NCBI GenBank assembly: GCA_964462685.1
Contig: CAYWYR010000007.1
Span: 62,001 to 126,000, forward strand
Length of the DNA stretch: 64,000 bases
Reading direction: 5' to 3'
Source of the DNA: CAYWYR01 sp964462685
GTDB taxonomy: Bacteria; Bacteroidota; Ignavibacteria; Kapaibacteriales; UBA2268
Under the pieces are notes generated by a model, which saw nothing but the letters and a program-made list of their open reading frames with translations, made no database searches and was not told where the DNA came from. Below, one piece after another: positions 7,889 through 17,200 of the stretch. A program made the translations under genes and the position numbers. Position 1 is the first letter of the stretch. Every line of letters begins with the position of its first letter.

Positions 7889-8607
7889 AGATCTCCTCCT
7901 ACTGGTCTCAGTATTATTTCCTCAGTAGTAAGATTGCCTTCTTCGTCGGCAGAGATCAAACCCGAGATAGTTTTGGCTATTGCAAGGGGATCCATCATGG
8001 ACTTTCCTTTTTCTTTTCTTTGCTGCTTGTCCCATATCGGTGTATCGGTAGCACCTGGGTAGATATTGGTGATGCGGGTACCCCTGTTTCTAACTTCTTC
8101 GCGTACAGCTTTGGAGTATGCCATAAGTGCGGCTTTGGAAGCAGAATAAACTCCTACCCCGGCAAATGGCTTTATCGCCGCAACAGATAAGATATTATAT
8201 ATCGATATAGGTTTATCTTTAGATTCCTTAATTATAGCAGCCATAGTATCGATTGCGCCAAAAGTATTAATAGCGAACATATTTCTGGCTTTGTCTCTGT
8301 CATAATCATAAACCGAGCCGGTATCGAAAATCCCAGCGTTATTGATAAGTATGTCTATTTCGCCTACCTGCTTTCTGATATTTGTCATTACGAAATCTAT
8401 TGAATCCGCATTGGTGACATCATAGGCGTAATAGTGGACGTTTTTATAATCCAGCCAGTCGTAATCGAATAACCCTGCGGCAATATATTCCATTGCAGGG
8501 GAACGCCCGCTTATGATTATCTGATGCCCTTCAGCGGCCAAGTGCTTAGCTGTGGCAAGCCCGATTCCTCCAGTGCCCCCAGTAATCCAGATATTTTTCT
8601 TAGTCAT
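7885..8607 (-). CDS. Short-chain dehydrogenase/reductase
   Basis: A 240-residue classical SDR with a Rossmann fold. The NAD(P)-binding TGGTGGIG is at 9-16, NNAG at 89-92, and the catalytic S141, Y154 and K158 (YSASK). Such enzymes interconvert alcohols and ketones in the cytosol. The downstream SnoaL-like gene overlaps by four bases. The gene for the arginyl/leucyl-transferase-like protein lies 41 bases upstream on the same strand, so a three-gene operon is possible. The substrate cannot be told. The C-terminus is somewhat unusual in having no membrane or extra domain. Confidence 0.9.
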   Translation of the reverse strand: MTKKNIWITGGTGGIGLATAKHLAAEGHQIIISGRSPAMEYIAAGLFDYDWLDYKNVHYYAYDVTNADSIDFVMTNIRKQVGEIDILINNAGIFDTGSVYDYDRDKARNMFAINTFGAIDTMAAIIKESKDKPISIYNILSVAAIKPFAGVGVYSASKAALMAYSKAVREEVRNRGTRITNIYPGATDTPIWDKQQRKEKGKSMMDPLAIAKTISGLISADEEGNLTTEEIILRPVGGDL

Positions 8608-8648
8608 CGTGATTTTTATAGGTTGCGGAACTATATAAAATCAATAGT

Positions 8649-9752
8649 TCACGCTAATTTTTCGGTAGTATTAACTTGTGTCATCTGAATGACGAACGAC
8701 AGTAGTATTTGTGCTATTATCTCTGGTGATTGATGTGTAAAAAGGACTTTATCGTACCCAATGAAATTATCTCTATAGGAATAAGGACCTTCATACATTC
8801 CGTTTTCAATCATAGACTTATTAAGAGGTCCGTTAGCATAATTCCCTCTGAATATCCTGTAGTTATCGGATATACTATCATATTCAATATAATGGCCGGT
8901 GCTGGCTTGCATTATCATTGGTTGGGCTACGTTCTCAAATCCTTCAAGAGTGAGGGTACGGATATCATATAGGGGATAAATCATTTTTCTGGATAGTATC
9001 CCTACCGATCTGAGATATTGTTCTAATTTATGAAGCTTGCTCTTGATAAGCTCATCCGCCCAGATACTGTCACCTGTATCTAATCTTTTATGGTCTTTTT
9101 CCTCTTTATTATATCCGATATTTTTCCATACATTGCCATCTGATCTATATTCAAAGTCGCCAAGGCTTAGTTTATAGTCCATTCTGTTATCGGTACTGAA
9201 TATATATCCCGGATAATAGAACTCTTTACCTTCTTGCTGTGCCTGAAGAATCTCGAGAAGCATAGTGTATTTACCCAGCCCGAAGCTCATGTAGGAATTA
9301 TCGTACAGTCCCATTATACTGGCAATAGTATCTTTACCGTAATCGAAATAAGAACACGCAACCAGCTTGTGCCCGTCATAAATGCTGAACATCTTGGTAG
9401 CGAACACTGATTCTTCAGTTTCCCCTAATAGTGACATTTTCGGGGTATCACAAACAAAACCCTGGAACCGGCTTTTCATCTGTGAGAACAGTTCATTGAT
9501 ACGGGAATTAAAATAAGGCTCTCCGTACTCAACCCGGAATTTCTTGTTGTTCCGGTTTAGCAGTTTTCTGTTTGATTTACTGAAAGAATGTTCGGCCAGC
9601 GGTAGGCGTATATTGATAGGTGAGAGTATATCTTCCCCAGTACAGACGATATCGCATTTATGCAGGGCGTTACAAGCACGGAAATACCCTTCGCTTAAAT
9701 AACCGTCTAGCTCTTCAGGCGATAGATTATCTGGATATATTAGATCTAACAT
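8649..9752 (-). CDS. Arginyl-/leucyl-tRNA--protein transferase-like protein
   Basis: A 367-residue protein whose N-terminal half follows the Ate1/Bpt pattern: EGYFRACNAL near residue 22, ILSPINIRLPLAEHSFSKSNRKLLNRN at about 46-72, then ARG/GNAT-fold-like segments with YFDYGKDTIASIMGLYDN and YYPGYIFSTDNRMDYK. Ate/Bpt enzymes transfer arginine or leucine from charged tRNA to protein N-termini to mark them for degradation. The paired cysteines of canonical enzymes are not clear here, and the last about 130 residues are not part of the usual Bpt core. The protein may act in N-degron tagging or have another acyltransferase role. It probably shares an operon with the SDR and SnoaL-like genes. Confidence 0.6.
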   Translation of the reverse strand: MLDLIYPDNLSPEELDGYLSEGYFRACNALHKCDIVCTGEDILSPINIRLPLAEHSFSKSNRKLLNRNNKKFRVEYGEPYFNSRINELFSQMKSRFQGFVCDTPKMSLLGETEESVFATKMFSIYDGHKLVACSYFDYGKDTIASIMGLYDNSYMSFGLGKYTMLLEILQAQQEGKEFYYPGYIFSTDNRMDYKLSLGDFEYRSDGNVWKNIGYNKEEKDHKRLDTGDSIWADELIKSKLHKLEQYLRSVGILSRKMIYPLYDIRTLTLEGFENVAQPMIMQASTGHYIEYDSISDNYRIFRGNYANGPLNKSMIENGMYEGPYSYRDNFIGYDKVLFTHQSPEIIAQILLSFVIQMTQVNTTEKLA

Positions 9753-9982
9753 AGGTTCTGTAAACGTATCTCATGACAATTATGTAACATACTAAAGGAA
9801 ATATATTTAATCCACATCTCAAGCTGTGGAGATCAGTAAATGTGGAAAGGAATTTAAGAGCCGGTAGCATGTTAGGATTTCTTTGCGGTCTCACCGGAGT
9901 GTAATTGTGTGGCTTAATATTTGTGTGATGTGTTTTATGGTAGATTATACATTCATATTGGTTAATAGTACGAGTTTCTACA

Positions 9983-10702
9983 ATGTTTGAGTTATTTCTC
10001 GGCATAACAGGTGTACTGCTATATAGTATTTTGCTATTGCTTAGATATAAAAGCAAGTGGGATGTAGAGGAAGCGGAATTCTCCAAAGCATTACACCATC
10101 TCTCTATAGGTGTCTTTTGGGCAGCATTCGCTGTGTTCGGGGTGAATACTTCTTTTGATATTCTCGGCTCCGTTGCTCCCCCTCACGTTATTATTATCGA
10201 CAATAATACCCCACAGGATCATAGTGTAGTTTATATCGGGGGCGATTCTCTCGGTAACTGGTCTGTATTGTATCCCGAAAACGGTGATGGCATAAAAGGC
10301 AATATAAAATTAGAAGAAAGCAAAAGAACGGTCAGCTATCTGCCCGCCGATTCCTCCATCACTACCATCGCGGTTAGGCTATCAAGCTATGACGGCGATA
10401 TAACAATACCCGATTCGCTTTCCCGGCAGATCGCTTTCAGATCCTATCCATACAGAAAGCATTATATTTTTGCGAGCGAACTTAAGACAAGCCTAACCAA
10501 GAAGCTGGATATATCCATGCTGCCTCAGATCAGTTATCTATTGATAGCTATAGGCGGTTTGCTTGGTACGGTTTATCACGGCCTTCGAAGAAGAAAAAAC
10601 ATAATTAAGACATCAGCCATGATAGCCGTATTTCTTACTGTGCTTTTATACAGCGGTTATATTTTCTGGAATGCTACGATATTGATTCTAGAACTTCTTT
10701 AG
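9983..10702 (+). CDS. Uncharacterised membrane protein
   Basis: A 239-residue protein with hydrophobic segments at about residues 4-22, 42-60, 180-202 and 210-236. A roughly 110-residue soluble portion lies between the second and third segments and contains beta-like SVVYIGGDSLGNWSVL and TTIAVRLSSYDGDI stretches. The predicted layout is two TM helices, an extracytoplasmic domain, and two TM helices. I recognise no family. It is flanked by minus-strand genes on both sides and converges closely with the lipoprotein gene at 10705, two bases away. An overlapping minus-strand ORF upstream was rejected. The ATG start is followed directly by a membrane segment. Confidence 0.6.
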   Translation: MFELFLGITGVLLYSILLLLRYKSKWDVEEAEFSKALHHLSIGVFWAAFAVFGVNTSFDILGSVAPPHVIIIDNNTPQDHSVVYIGGDSLGNWSVLYPENGDGIKGNIKLEESKRTVSYLPADSSITTIAVRLSSYDGDITIPDSLSRQIAFRSYPYRKHYIFASELKTSLTKKLDISMLPQISYLLIAIGGLLGTVYHGLRRRKNIIKTSAMIAVFLTVLLYSGYIFWNATILILELL

Positions 10703-10704
10703 CT

Positions 10705-11832
10705 TTATTTCCTTCTGTAAAGTATATCAATATGATATCTTTGAGTAACATCGACATTAATGCCTGTAATTCTGGCCTGCAGACCGTCAACTTTTTTCTC
10801 AATCTGTATTCTCAATTTCAGAATATCAGGCAGTGCGTTGTCTGAAGAATGCTTAATAGCACCAACTATCGAAGATGATAGAGAAAACTCACCGTTATAA
10901 CCAGGATTCAGTATTATACCAGCATTATAATCTGTCTCATCGTTTATCTTGTCTAGTAGCATATCCTGAAATACAAACCTCAAGGTATCTAATACGGAGT
11001 TATAGTTGAAAACATCAACCAATGTATCAGTCATGGAATTGATTTCCACAGTATATGATGGGTTGAATAGCAAGTTATTAAACTCCACTAGCCCGCTGAT
11101 CCTATATGTACCGAAGTTGGATTCACCGGGGTTGGTGAATAGATAATCTGTGTTCAGCGTCAGCTCACTTATTACAAGTGATGTGTTTATAGTATCGGAA
11201 TATTGATAAACCCTGTCATCTACAACAAATGGCATACCCTCTGTATCATGAAAGGACACCGAGAGAAGTTTGGTTGAGATTGGAATATACTGGGCGGTAA
11301 GAGATATGGTAAAATCTCCATAATTTATCATTACTATCAAATTTGTAAATGAACGGGCTCCTGAACGTTCGTTAGTTACAACTATAGGGAGGCTCATCTC
11401 CATACTATACTGACCATAGACGATCTCAATTTCCCCATCTATATCTTGAGTAAATATATACTTATCAATACCGGAAGTATCCTGATCCGGATTACGGCCA
11501 ACTGTAAAGGAGAATACTGAGGATTCGTAATAGAGGATAACTGTATCGATATATTTTCCCGTTTCTGTATCGAATTCTTCTGCTTGTATAAGCTCCCAAT
11601 CATAAGGTTTTTCAAGCATCAGGAAAGTATCGCGGATAATGCTGTCCTGCTTTATTGTAATGGTATCATATTGGGTAACATATAGTGTATCCTCGAGAAA
11701 CACATTCTGTTCAATAGTCCCAGGCCCCTCGCAGGATTGGAAAAAAACGCTCGATAGGATTATAAGCGGGAAAGAAAGCAGTAATAACCACTGATTCTTT
11801 TGAATTTTGTTATTTGAATGTTTTGAACCCAT
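10705..11832 (-). CDS. Lipoprotein, third gene of dual-membrane anti-sigma operon
   Basis: A 375-residue protein with a long positive N-terminus, a hydrophobic core (about 15-30) and a lipobox ending FFQSC at C34, so it is probably lipid-anchored. The body is beta-rich, with many T/D/Y and no recognised catalytic motif. Its ATG shares one base with the stop of the upstream anti-sigma-like gene (TGATG), showing translational coupling. The locus at 49.8-52.6 kb also has a lipoprotein in third position. The context suggests it senses or relays an envelope cue to the anti-sigma protein, or is an assembly partner. Family not recognised. Confidence 0.65.
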   Translation of the reverse strand: MGSKHSNNKIQKNQWLLLLSFPLIILSSVFFQSCEGPGTIEQNVFLEDTLYVTQYDTITIKQDSIIRDTFLMLEKPYDWELIQAEEFDTETGKYIDTVILYYESSVFSFTVGRNPDQDTSGIDKYIFTQDIDGEIEIVYGQYSMEMSLPIVVTNERSGARSFTNLIVMINYGDFTISLTAQYIPISTKLLSVSFHDTEGMPFVVDDRVYQYSDTINTSLVISELTLNTDYLFTNPGESNFGTYRISGLVEFNNLLFNPSYTVEINSMTDTLVDVFNYNSVLDTLRFVFQDMLLDKINDETDYNAGIILNPGYNGEFSLSSSIVGAIKHSSDNALPDILKLRIQIEKKVDGLQARITGINVDVTQRYHIDILYRRK

Positions 11833-13250
11833 CAGAAATCCACTCCTAAACCTATGAAGAACCCGTTCTTATAATTTGAGAATATGTCATTCTCATGGGG
11901 GAATATGAGCAGACTATAATCATATCCGGTAGTAAGATAGCTGCTTGTGTTCATTCTCCATTGTGCCCCTACTCTCGGTCTCAGTACTGTGCCGCCTACA
12001 GCCATTACATCGGCGGAGAAAGCCATACCTACGTTCATATCACCATAAATAGCTAGTCTGTCGCTTTCCATTTTCACCAAGTCAGATATATCATATAATA
12101 ATCTACCGCCTAATGAGAAGGTATTGTAGTTTGGCTGCTGCATCGCTATAGGGCTTTCAGGGTCGCCCGGCCTTATCGGATAACTAGTTGAAAAATTCTC
12201 GCGTCTGAACTCAGCCAGCCCGTCAATTGAAAAGTCGCCTTGTTGCCATAAGCTATAACGCATCCCTACGGACATATTATTAAGTGAGGGATATTGATTA
12301 GGCGCGATCCTGGCATCCGCCTCGTATCGGTAAATAGAGCCTATAAAATAAATACCTTTGTTCCCTTTATAACTGGATTCACCGTATTCAGGCCCCAAGT
12401 TTGCAGTTCCATCTTTTAGGCTACCGATAGTGGTTGATAGCTTGTCTTCCAGAATACTGATCTTATCCTGTAAATCATCATTCATGTTCTCAGCTTCAGT
12501 TTTAATGCTGTAATACTCTTCGGCACGGCTATTTGAAGCGACCAACTCATTCTGATAAGATAAGTTCTCGTTCTGGATAGCTGAATATAGTTTTTTTATC
12601 TGAGATAGCTCTTCAGCCATAGATTGTAGTCTTGATTCGGAAATCGCCATTTCCTTATCGGAGCTTTCATATTTGGATAAATCACTAGCTGAGATGCTGT
12701 TATTGAACGTTAGTGAATTTGCTTTTTCGAGCTTTCTTTTCAAATAAGCGAGCTCAGTTTGCAGTTCCGCTACCTTAGAATAGTCTGATTGACTGTATTC
12801 TTGAGGTTTAACGGATGACTTAGTTGCTTGCGTTTCAGCCATACCTTCGATAAAAACAGTATCTACTGTTGAAGAAACTTCGGATATAGCTAACTCTGAA
12901 TCTGCCGAAGTACCGAAATACTCTTGCCCTAGTATATAGCCAGTTAATGCACTTATCAGTGAAATAACGATGGCTTTCACATATCCAAAATATGCGGGTT
13001 TGGTTGCAGCGGTTGTCAGTGCTGCAACACCTCCTGCAAAACCAAGTTTTCCCATAAGTGATGCTGTTGCATCGGGGGATGGTACAAAAGCACGCCGGTC
13101 GGCGTTGACGGCCGTTCTTATACTTATCTGATCCTTAAACTCCTCCCTGAGAGAGCTGTCGGTGGCCATAGCCGAAAGAAGCTCTACTTCTTTCTCTGCT
13201 GCCAGCTCCCCGTCGAGCAGGTCATGGATGTTATCAATCATAGATGACAT
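11832..13250 (-). CDS. Anti-sigma factor-like protein predicted to span both membranes
   Basis: The 472 residues fall into four parts. First, a helical cytosolic N-terminus (1-60) has the anti-sigma-like pattern HDLLDGELAAEKEVELLSAM and LREEFKDQISIR, without a zinc-binding HxxxCxxC. Second, one TM segment spans about 86-108. Third, a periplasmic heptad-rich coiled coil spans about 155-275. Fourth, a beta-strand region (about 285-472) has alternating hydrophobic/polar strands and ends in IGLGVDF, as outer-membrane barrels do. The layout matches the dual membrane-spanning anti-sigma (Dma) proteins described in Bacteroides. It likely binds the ECF sigma encoded 20 bases upstream and releases it in response to an outer-membrane condition. 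Binding is inferred. Confidence 0.75.
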   Translation of the reverse strand: MSSMIDNIHDLLDGELAAEKEVELLSAMATDSSLREEFKDQISIRTAVNADRRAFVPSPDATASLMGKLGFAGGVAALTTAATKPAYFGYVKAIVISLISALTGYILGQEYFGTSADSELAISEVSSTVDTVFIEGMAETQATKSSVKPQEYSQSDYSKVAELQTELAYLKRKLEKANSLTFNNSISASDLSKYESSDKEMAISESRLQSMAEELSQIKKLYSAIQNENLSYQNELVASNSRAEEYYSIKTEAENMNDDLQDKISILEDKLSTTIGSLKDGTANLGPEYGESSYKGNKGIYFIGSIYRYEADARIAPNQYPSLNNMSVGMRYSLWQQGDFSIDGLAEFRRENFSTSYPIRPGDPESPIAMQQPNYNTFSLGGRLLYDISDLVKMESDRLAIYGDMNVGMAFSADVMAVGGTVLRPRVGAQWRMNTSSYLTTGYDYSLLIFPHENDIFSNYKNGFFIGLGVDF

Positions 13251-13270
13251 AATAATACTCTGTTATCATT

Positions 13271-13834
13271 TCAATTTCGTTTTATATCAGCCACATAAGG
13301 CTTTAGTAATTCACGTATTCTTTTTTTAGCTCGGTGTACTCTGCTTTTTGCGTTTGCAAGCGAAGAGCCAGTGATCTCAGCTACCTCAGTATATGAAAAT
13401 CCATTATACTCCCTAAGTATAAAAGCTTCTTTCATATCCTCACCAAGGTCGGCCAGGGAAGAATCAATCAGGTCTAAAAGTTCTTTTTTGTCATATCCCT
13501 GGGATACGGTTTCCCCGAACTCGGTATTAGGTTCCAGAACTATGTTTCTTTTTACTATTCTTTTTCTGTTCAGGCATAGATTCCTTGCGATAGTAATAAG
13601 ATAGCCAACTACATTTAGATTGTCAGTTACTTTTATGGATTCATAGAACTTTACGAAAGTCTCTTGGAAGATATCCTCAGCTTCATCTTCGGAATCCATG
13701 ACTTTCTGGCAATAAGCATTTACCTGCCCTGCATAACGCTTGTATATCTCTTTGAAAGCTGGTTCTGTCCTGTTTCCTCTATCGCAGATCAGATATACGA
13801 GATCACTGTCTTTTATTTTTCTGTAGTCTTTCAA
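13271..13834 (-). CDS. ECF-subfamily RNA polymerase sigma factor
   Basis: A 187-residue sigma-70-family protein. Region 2 includes EDEAEDIFQETFVKFYESI and LITIARNLCLNRKR, for -10 recognition. Region 4 includes LREYNGFSYTEVAEITGSSLANAKSRVHRAKKR-type helix-turn-helix for -35 recognition (key residues SYTEVAEITG and NAKSRVHRA). It is the first gene of the operon and is followed by the dual-membrane anti-sigma-like gene, the usual ECF/anti-sigma pairing. The divergent neighbour is the giant T9SS cargo gene, a plausible but unproven target. A C-terminal lysine/arginine-rich tail is normal for the family. Confidence 0.92.
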   Translation of the reverse strand: MKDYRKIKDSDLVYLICDRGNRTEPAFKEIYKRYAGQVNAYCQKVMDSEDEAEDIFQETFVKFYESIKVTDNLNVVGYLITIARNLCLNRKRIVKRNIVLEPNTEFGETVSQGYDKKELLDLIDSSLADLGEDMKEAFILREYNGFSYTEVAEITGSSLANAKSRVHRAKKRIRELLKPYVADIKRN

Positions 13835-13870
13835 AAATGGGTTATGCTTACAACCATGTTATATAAGTAA

Positions 13871-14244
13871 GAAAGTGTTTTAGCTAATACTCTTTACTAC
13901 CTAACAACAAAGATGTCATTATTTGGTTGCACAGTGAATTGAAAAAGATGTTCACTAAAATATGATAAGATTTGGAGAACTCTTGCTGTCATATTAAATA
14001 TAATGTTTATATTAATGATTCACGTGTAATCGGATATTATCCAAACTATGCGTAATGCAGTGTTGATGCGTCCAAAATCAAGCTTATAGAATTTATTTTC
14101 ATTTTTTATAGGCAAAAGTGTGACAAATCATATACTACAACTGTTATTATATATAGAGATCGCTGAGATGCATAAACAAGATACCATCTGAGCGAGACAA
14201 TAAAGAAACAAATTATACTAATTATTAATAATTAAAGGATTTCT
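13871..14244. promoter_or_regulatory. Divergent intergenic region between ECF sigma operon and T9SS cargo gene
   Basis: About 370 AT-rich bases with no ORF separate the two divergent transcription units. Promoters for both must lie here, but I could not fix a -35/-10 or -33/-7 pair with confidence. The stretch just before the ATG at 14245 is nearly all A and T (ATTATTAATAATTAAAGG), as in many Bacteroidota leaders without a strong Shine-Dalgarno. Confidence 0.4.
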
Positions 14245-17200
14245 ATGAAGAAATTAATACTCATAATATTGGCTTCGTTCGCCGCTTTAGGGTTAAATGC
14301 CCAAGAAATCGTAGAAACAGAAGAGACAAAATCGAAGTTTTTGGATATGACCAAAAATAATGGTTCAACTTTGGGAACGAGGTTTGTCCTTGGTTTCCCG
14401 CCGAATGAGAACGAGACTTTTGGTACGCAGTCCTTAGCTGTATACATCGCGGCACCTGAAGAAACAGAAGTAAGATTGTATACAGACGAAGGTCTGTTTA
14501 ATACTTTTGTAATTCCGAGACAAGAAGTTGCCTTAGTATCATCTGCCGACGTGAACGATCCAAGGGCTTATGATTTCTCATGGGCTTTTGAAAACTGGAG
14601 AAATGAAACACCTATGAAAGGAAGGTCTCTTATTGTAGAGTCTGATCTGCCCGTTTCGATATATGTTTTAAACTCTAAACCAACATCTACGGAAGGTTAT
14701 CTTGCTATTCCAGTTGCCTCATGGGGCAAGAAATATATACATAATTCTTTTTGGGATTTCGCAGAAGGACGAAACTGGGGTGGAGGTTTTCAAGTACTTG
14801 CTTCGGAAGATAATACAAGAATTACCATATCCCTCAAAGGTAAAGGTCAATCTGTTGGAGAAACTACAGGTGGCAAAAGGATTGGAGATGTAATTAATGT
14901 TACCCTGGATGAGGGGGAAGTTTATCAAGTACAGGGAAATGGAAGAACAAGAGGTATTTTCGATCTTTCCGGATCTGAAATTGTCTCTAACAAACCGGTG
15001 GGTGTTCTTTCCTATCATAACCGAGCGATGATTCCTAAGTTCATAGTGCCGACTGGCCGTGACCATTTACTATCAATGATGCCGCCTGTACAAGCTTGGG
15101 GTAAAAGATATGCAACAGTTGAACTCGATAGAGGGACGGGCAGAGGTGACTACTTTAGGGTAGTTGCATCAGAAGATAATACGAATGTAGAGTTCGCATG
15201 GTATGATATTGTATCTCGTCAATTAACTAAAAAAGAGACAGTTGTTTTAAGAGCCAATCAAGTATGGTCACCATATAATATCGATGGTGCTAACGGAGAT
15301 GGAAACGATCTTACAGGCATTAATGGAACAATGATTATTGAGGCTGATAAGCCGATACTTGTTATGCAGTATGCTTATTCTGCGGGTTGGGATTCTAATG
15401 GTGGTGAATTTGATCCTTTTATGTTCCCTGTAACCGCAGTGGAGCAGTTCACAAACGCAACTGTTTTCCAATCACCTCAAAACTATTCTGGCGGCCTTCA
15501 AGAGTATCAGAATAATTTCTTTAATCTTCTTTATTTAGGAGATAATATTGATAAGGAAAGACACAGAGCTTTAGTAGAATCTATTGAAATTGATGGTCGC
15601 TCTCTTCCAGAATGGGATGGTCAGGCTGGATTAAACTTCATACCAGGAACCAATATTTATTATTCTAGATTATCAGTAACTCCTGGTATTCATAGGATAA
15701 TAGCAGACACTCCTTTCGGTGGTTACATCTACGGTTTTTCTAACTATGAAACATACGCATGGCCTGCTGCTACAAATTATCTGAACTTAAGCCAGTTAGA
15801 CCCTTGGGCTCCAGTTGTAGAGTGGGAAAAAGAATGTGATATTTTCTACTTTGATGTTACGGATATGAAGCCGGATCTACTTGTAGGCGATACTACCTAC
15901 GTTGATGTAGGGCTTAACAGCCGTGCGGAAATCTTAACTAATATTAATTTCCGTGATGCTCCTGAAGATATCGTAAGAGTTGATAAAGAAACAAGAGAAG
16001 AGCTTGAGTTTGCACCTGGTGTTGCTCTTGATGAATACTCTTGGAGATATCAAGTTCTTGATCCTTATCAGGACGCGACTCTTGAGCTGCGCTGGAAGGA
16101 CGCATGGGTAATACCAGCACCGAACGATACTATCGTCACCGTAGAATATATTGCTGATAAAATTGAATTTACCGACCAAGCTCTACTTGACTTTGGCCAA
16201 GTAAGGGTAGGCGAAAGCCTGACTCGTGAATTCCAGATAGAAATAACTAATGAAAATCTAGAAGATTTCTCCGGTATACCAGATGGTGGTATTTATCTAA
16301 GAAAAGGTTCTGAGTTTGTTATAGAGATAAGCCCGCTAGAAGATAGGATTCTTCCTGTTTCTATCACTTACACCCCAATAATGGAATACACTGAACTTGA
16401 AGATGATGACAGGTACGATAACGAACCAATGAGATTCGATTTCGATACATTGTTTATAGAAACTAACTGCCTTGTATGGAATTTTGAGATGGAAGGCCAA
16501 GGTATTCTGCCGCAACTGCGTGCTAGAGACTGGGTAGGTAATCAAACTAATCCTGGCGTTACCCTTACTTATAGAAGAGATAATAGCCCTAACTACTTAC
16601 TATCGAACGCTGGTACCATGATGACTGACGTTACAGGTATCATTGAGATATATGAAGTTGACGGTAACAGACAACGTACAAGCGGCAACCTAATAGATGC
16701 TGTAGCACCCCTAACAGATTGGGGCGATCTGAATACTTATGTACCAGAATACACTATTACCCCGGCTAACGGCCCGGCAATAGATTTTGACATTGCTGCC
16801 AGAGACAATAATACTGATGATCCTGGTCTGGTAAATATTGGTGGTTTAACATTCCTATCAAATGCATCAGGCGACTTCAACTACGAAATAGTATTTGAAC
16901 ACAACGCATCTGATAAAGAACTTAAAGAAAGTGCTTTCTGGATGACAACAGTTACAAATAGCCAGCTTACAACTACTGATCTTAACTGGCCAATGGTAAG
17001 AGTTGAATCGTACAATGACGGTACAAACCAAACAGATGCGATTCAGGATGCAGAGGGTAATAATGTAGAGACAAATGGTTTTGTAATGCTTGAAAACGCA
17101 GGTAGTGCTGCACTAAGGATCTACAGCATCAGACTACTTGATAATGCAGATGGTCACTTTGACTTTGATATTAATTATGGACCGAACGGCGATGATGATT

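Noticed and set aside
9727..10086. 119-codon minus-strand ORF before the membrane protein gene
   Set aside because: Overlaps the starts of genes on both sides, has no domain or signal, and is not needed to explain the gap.
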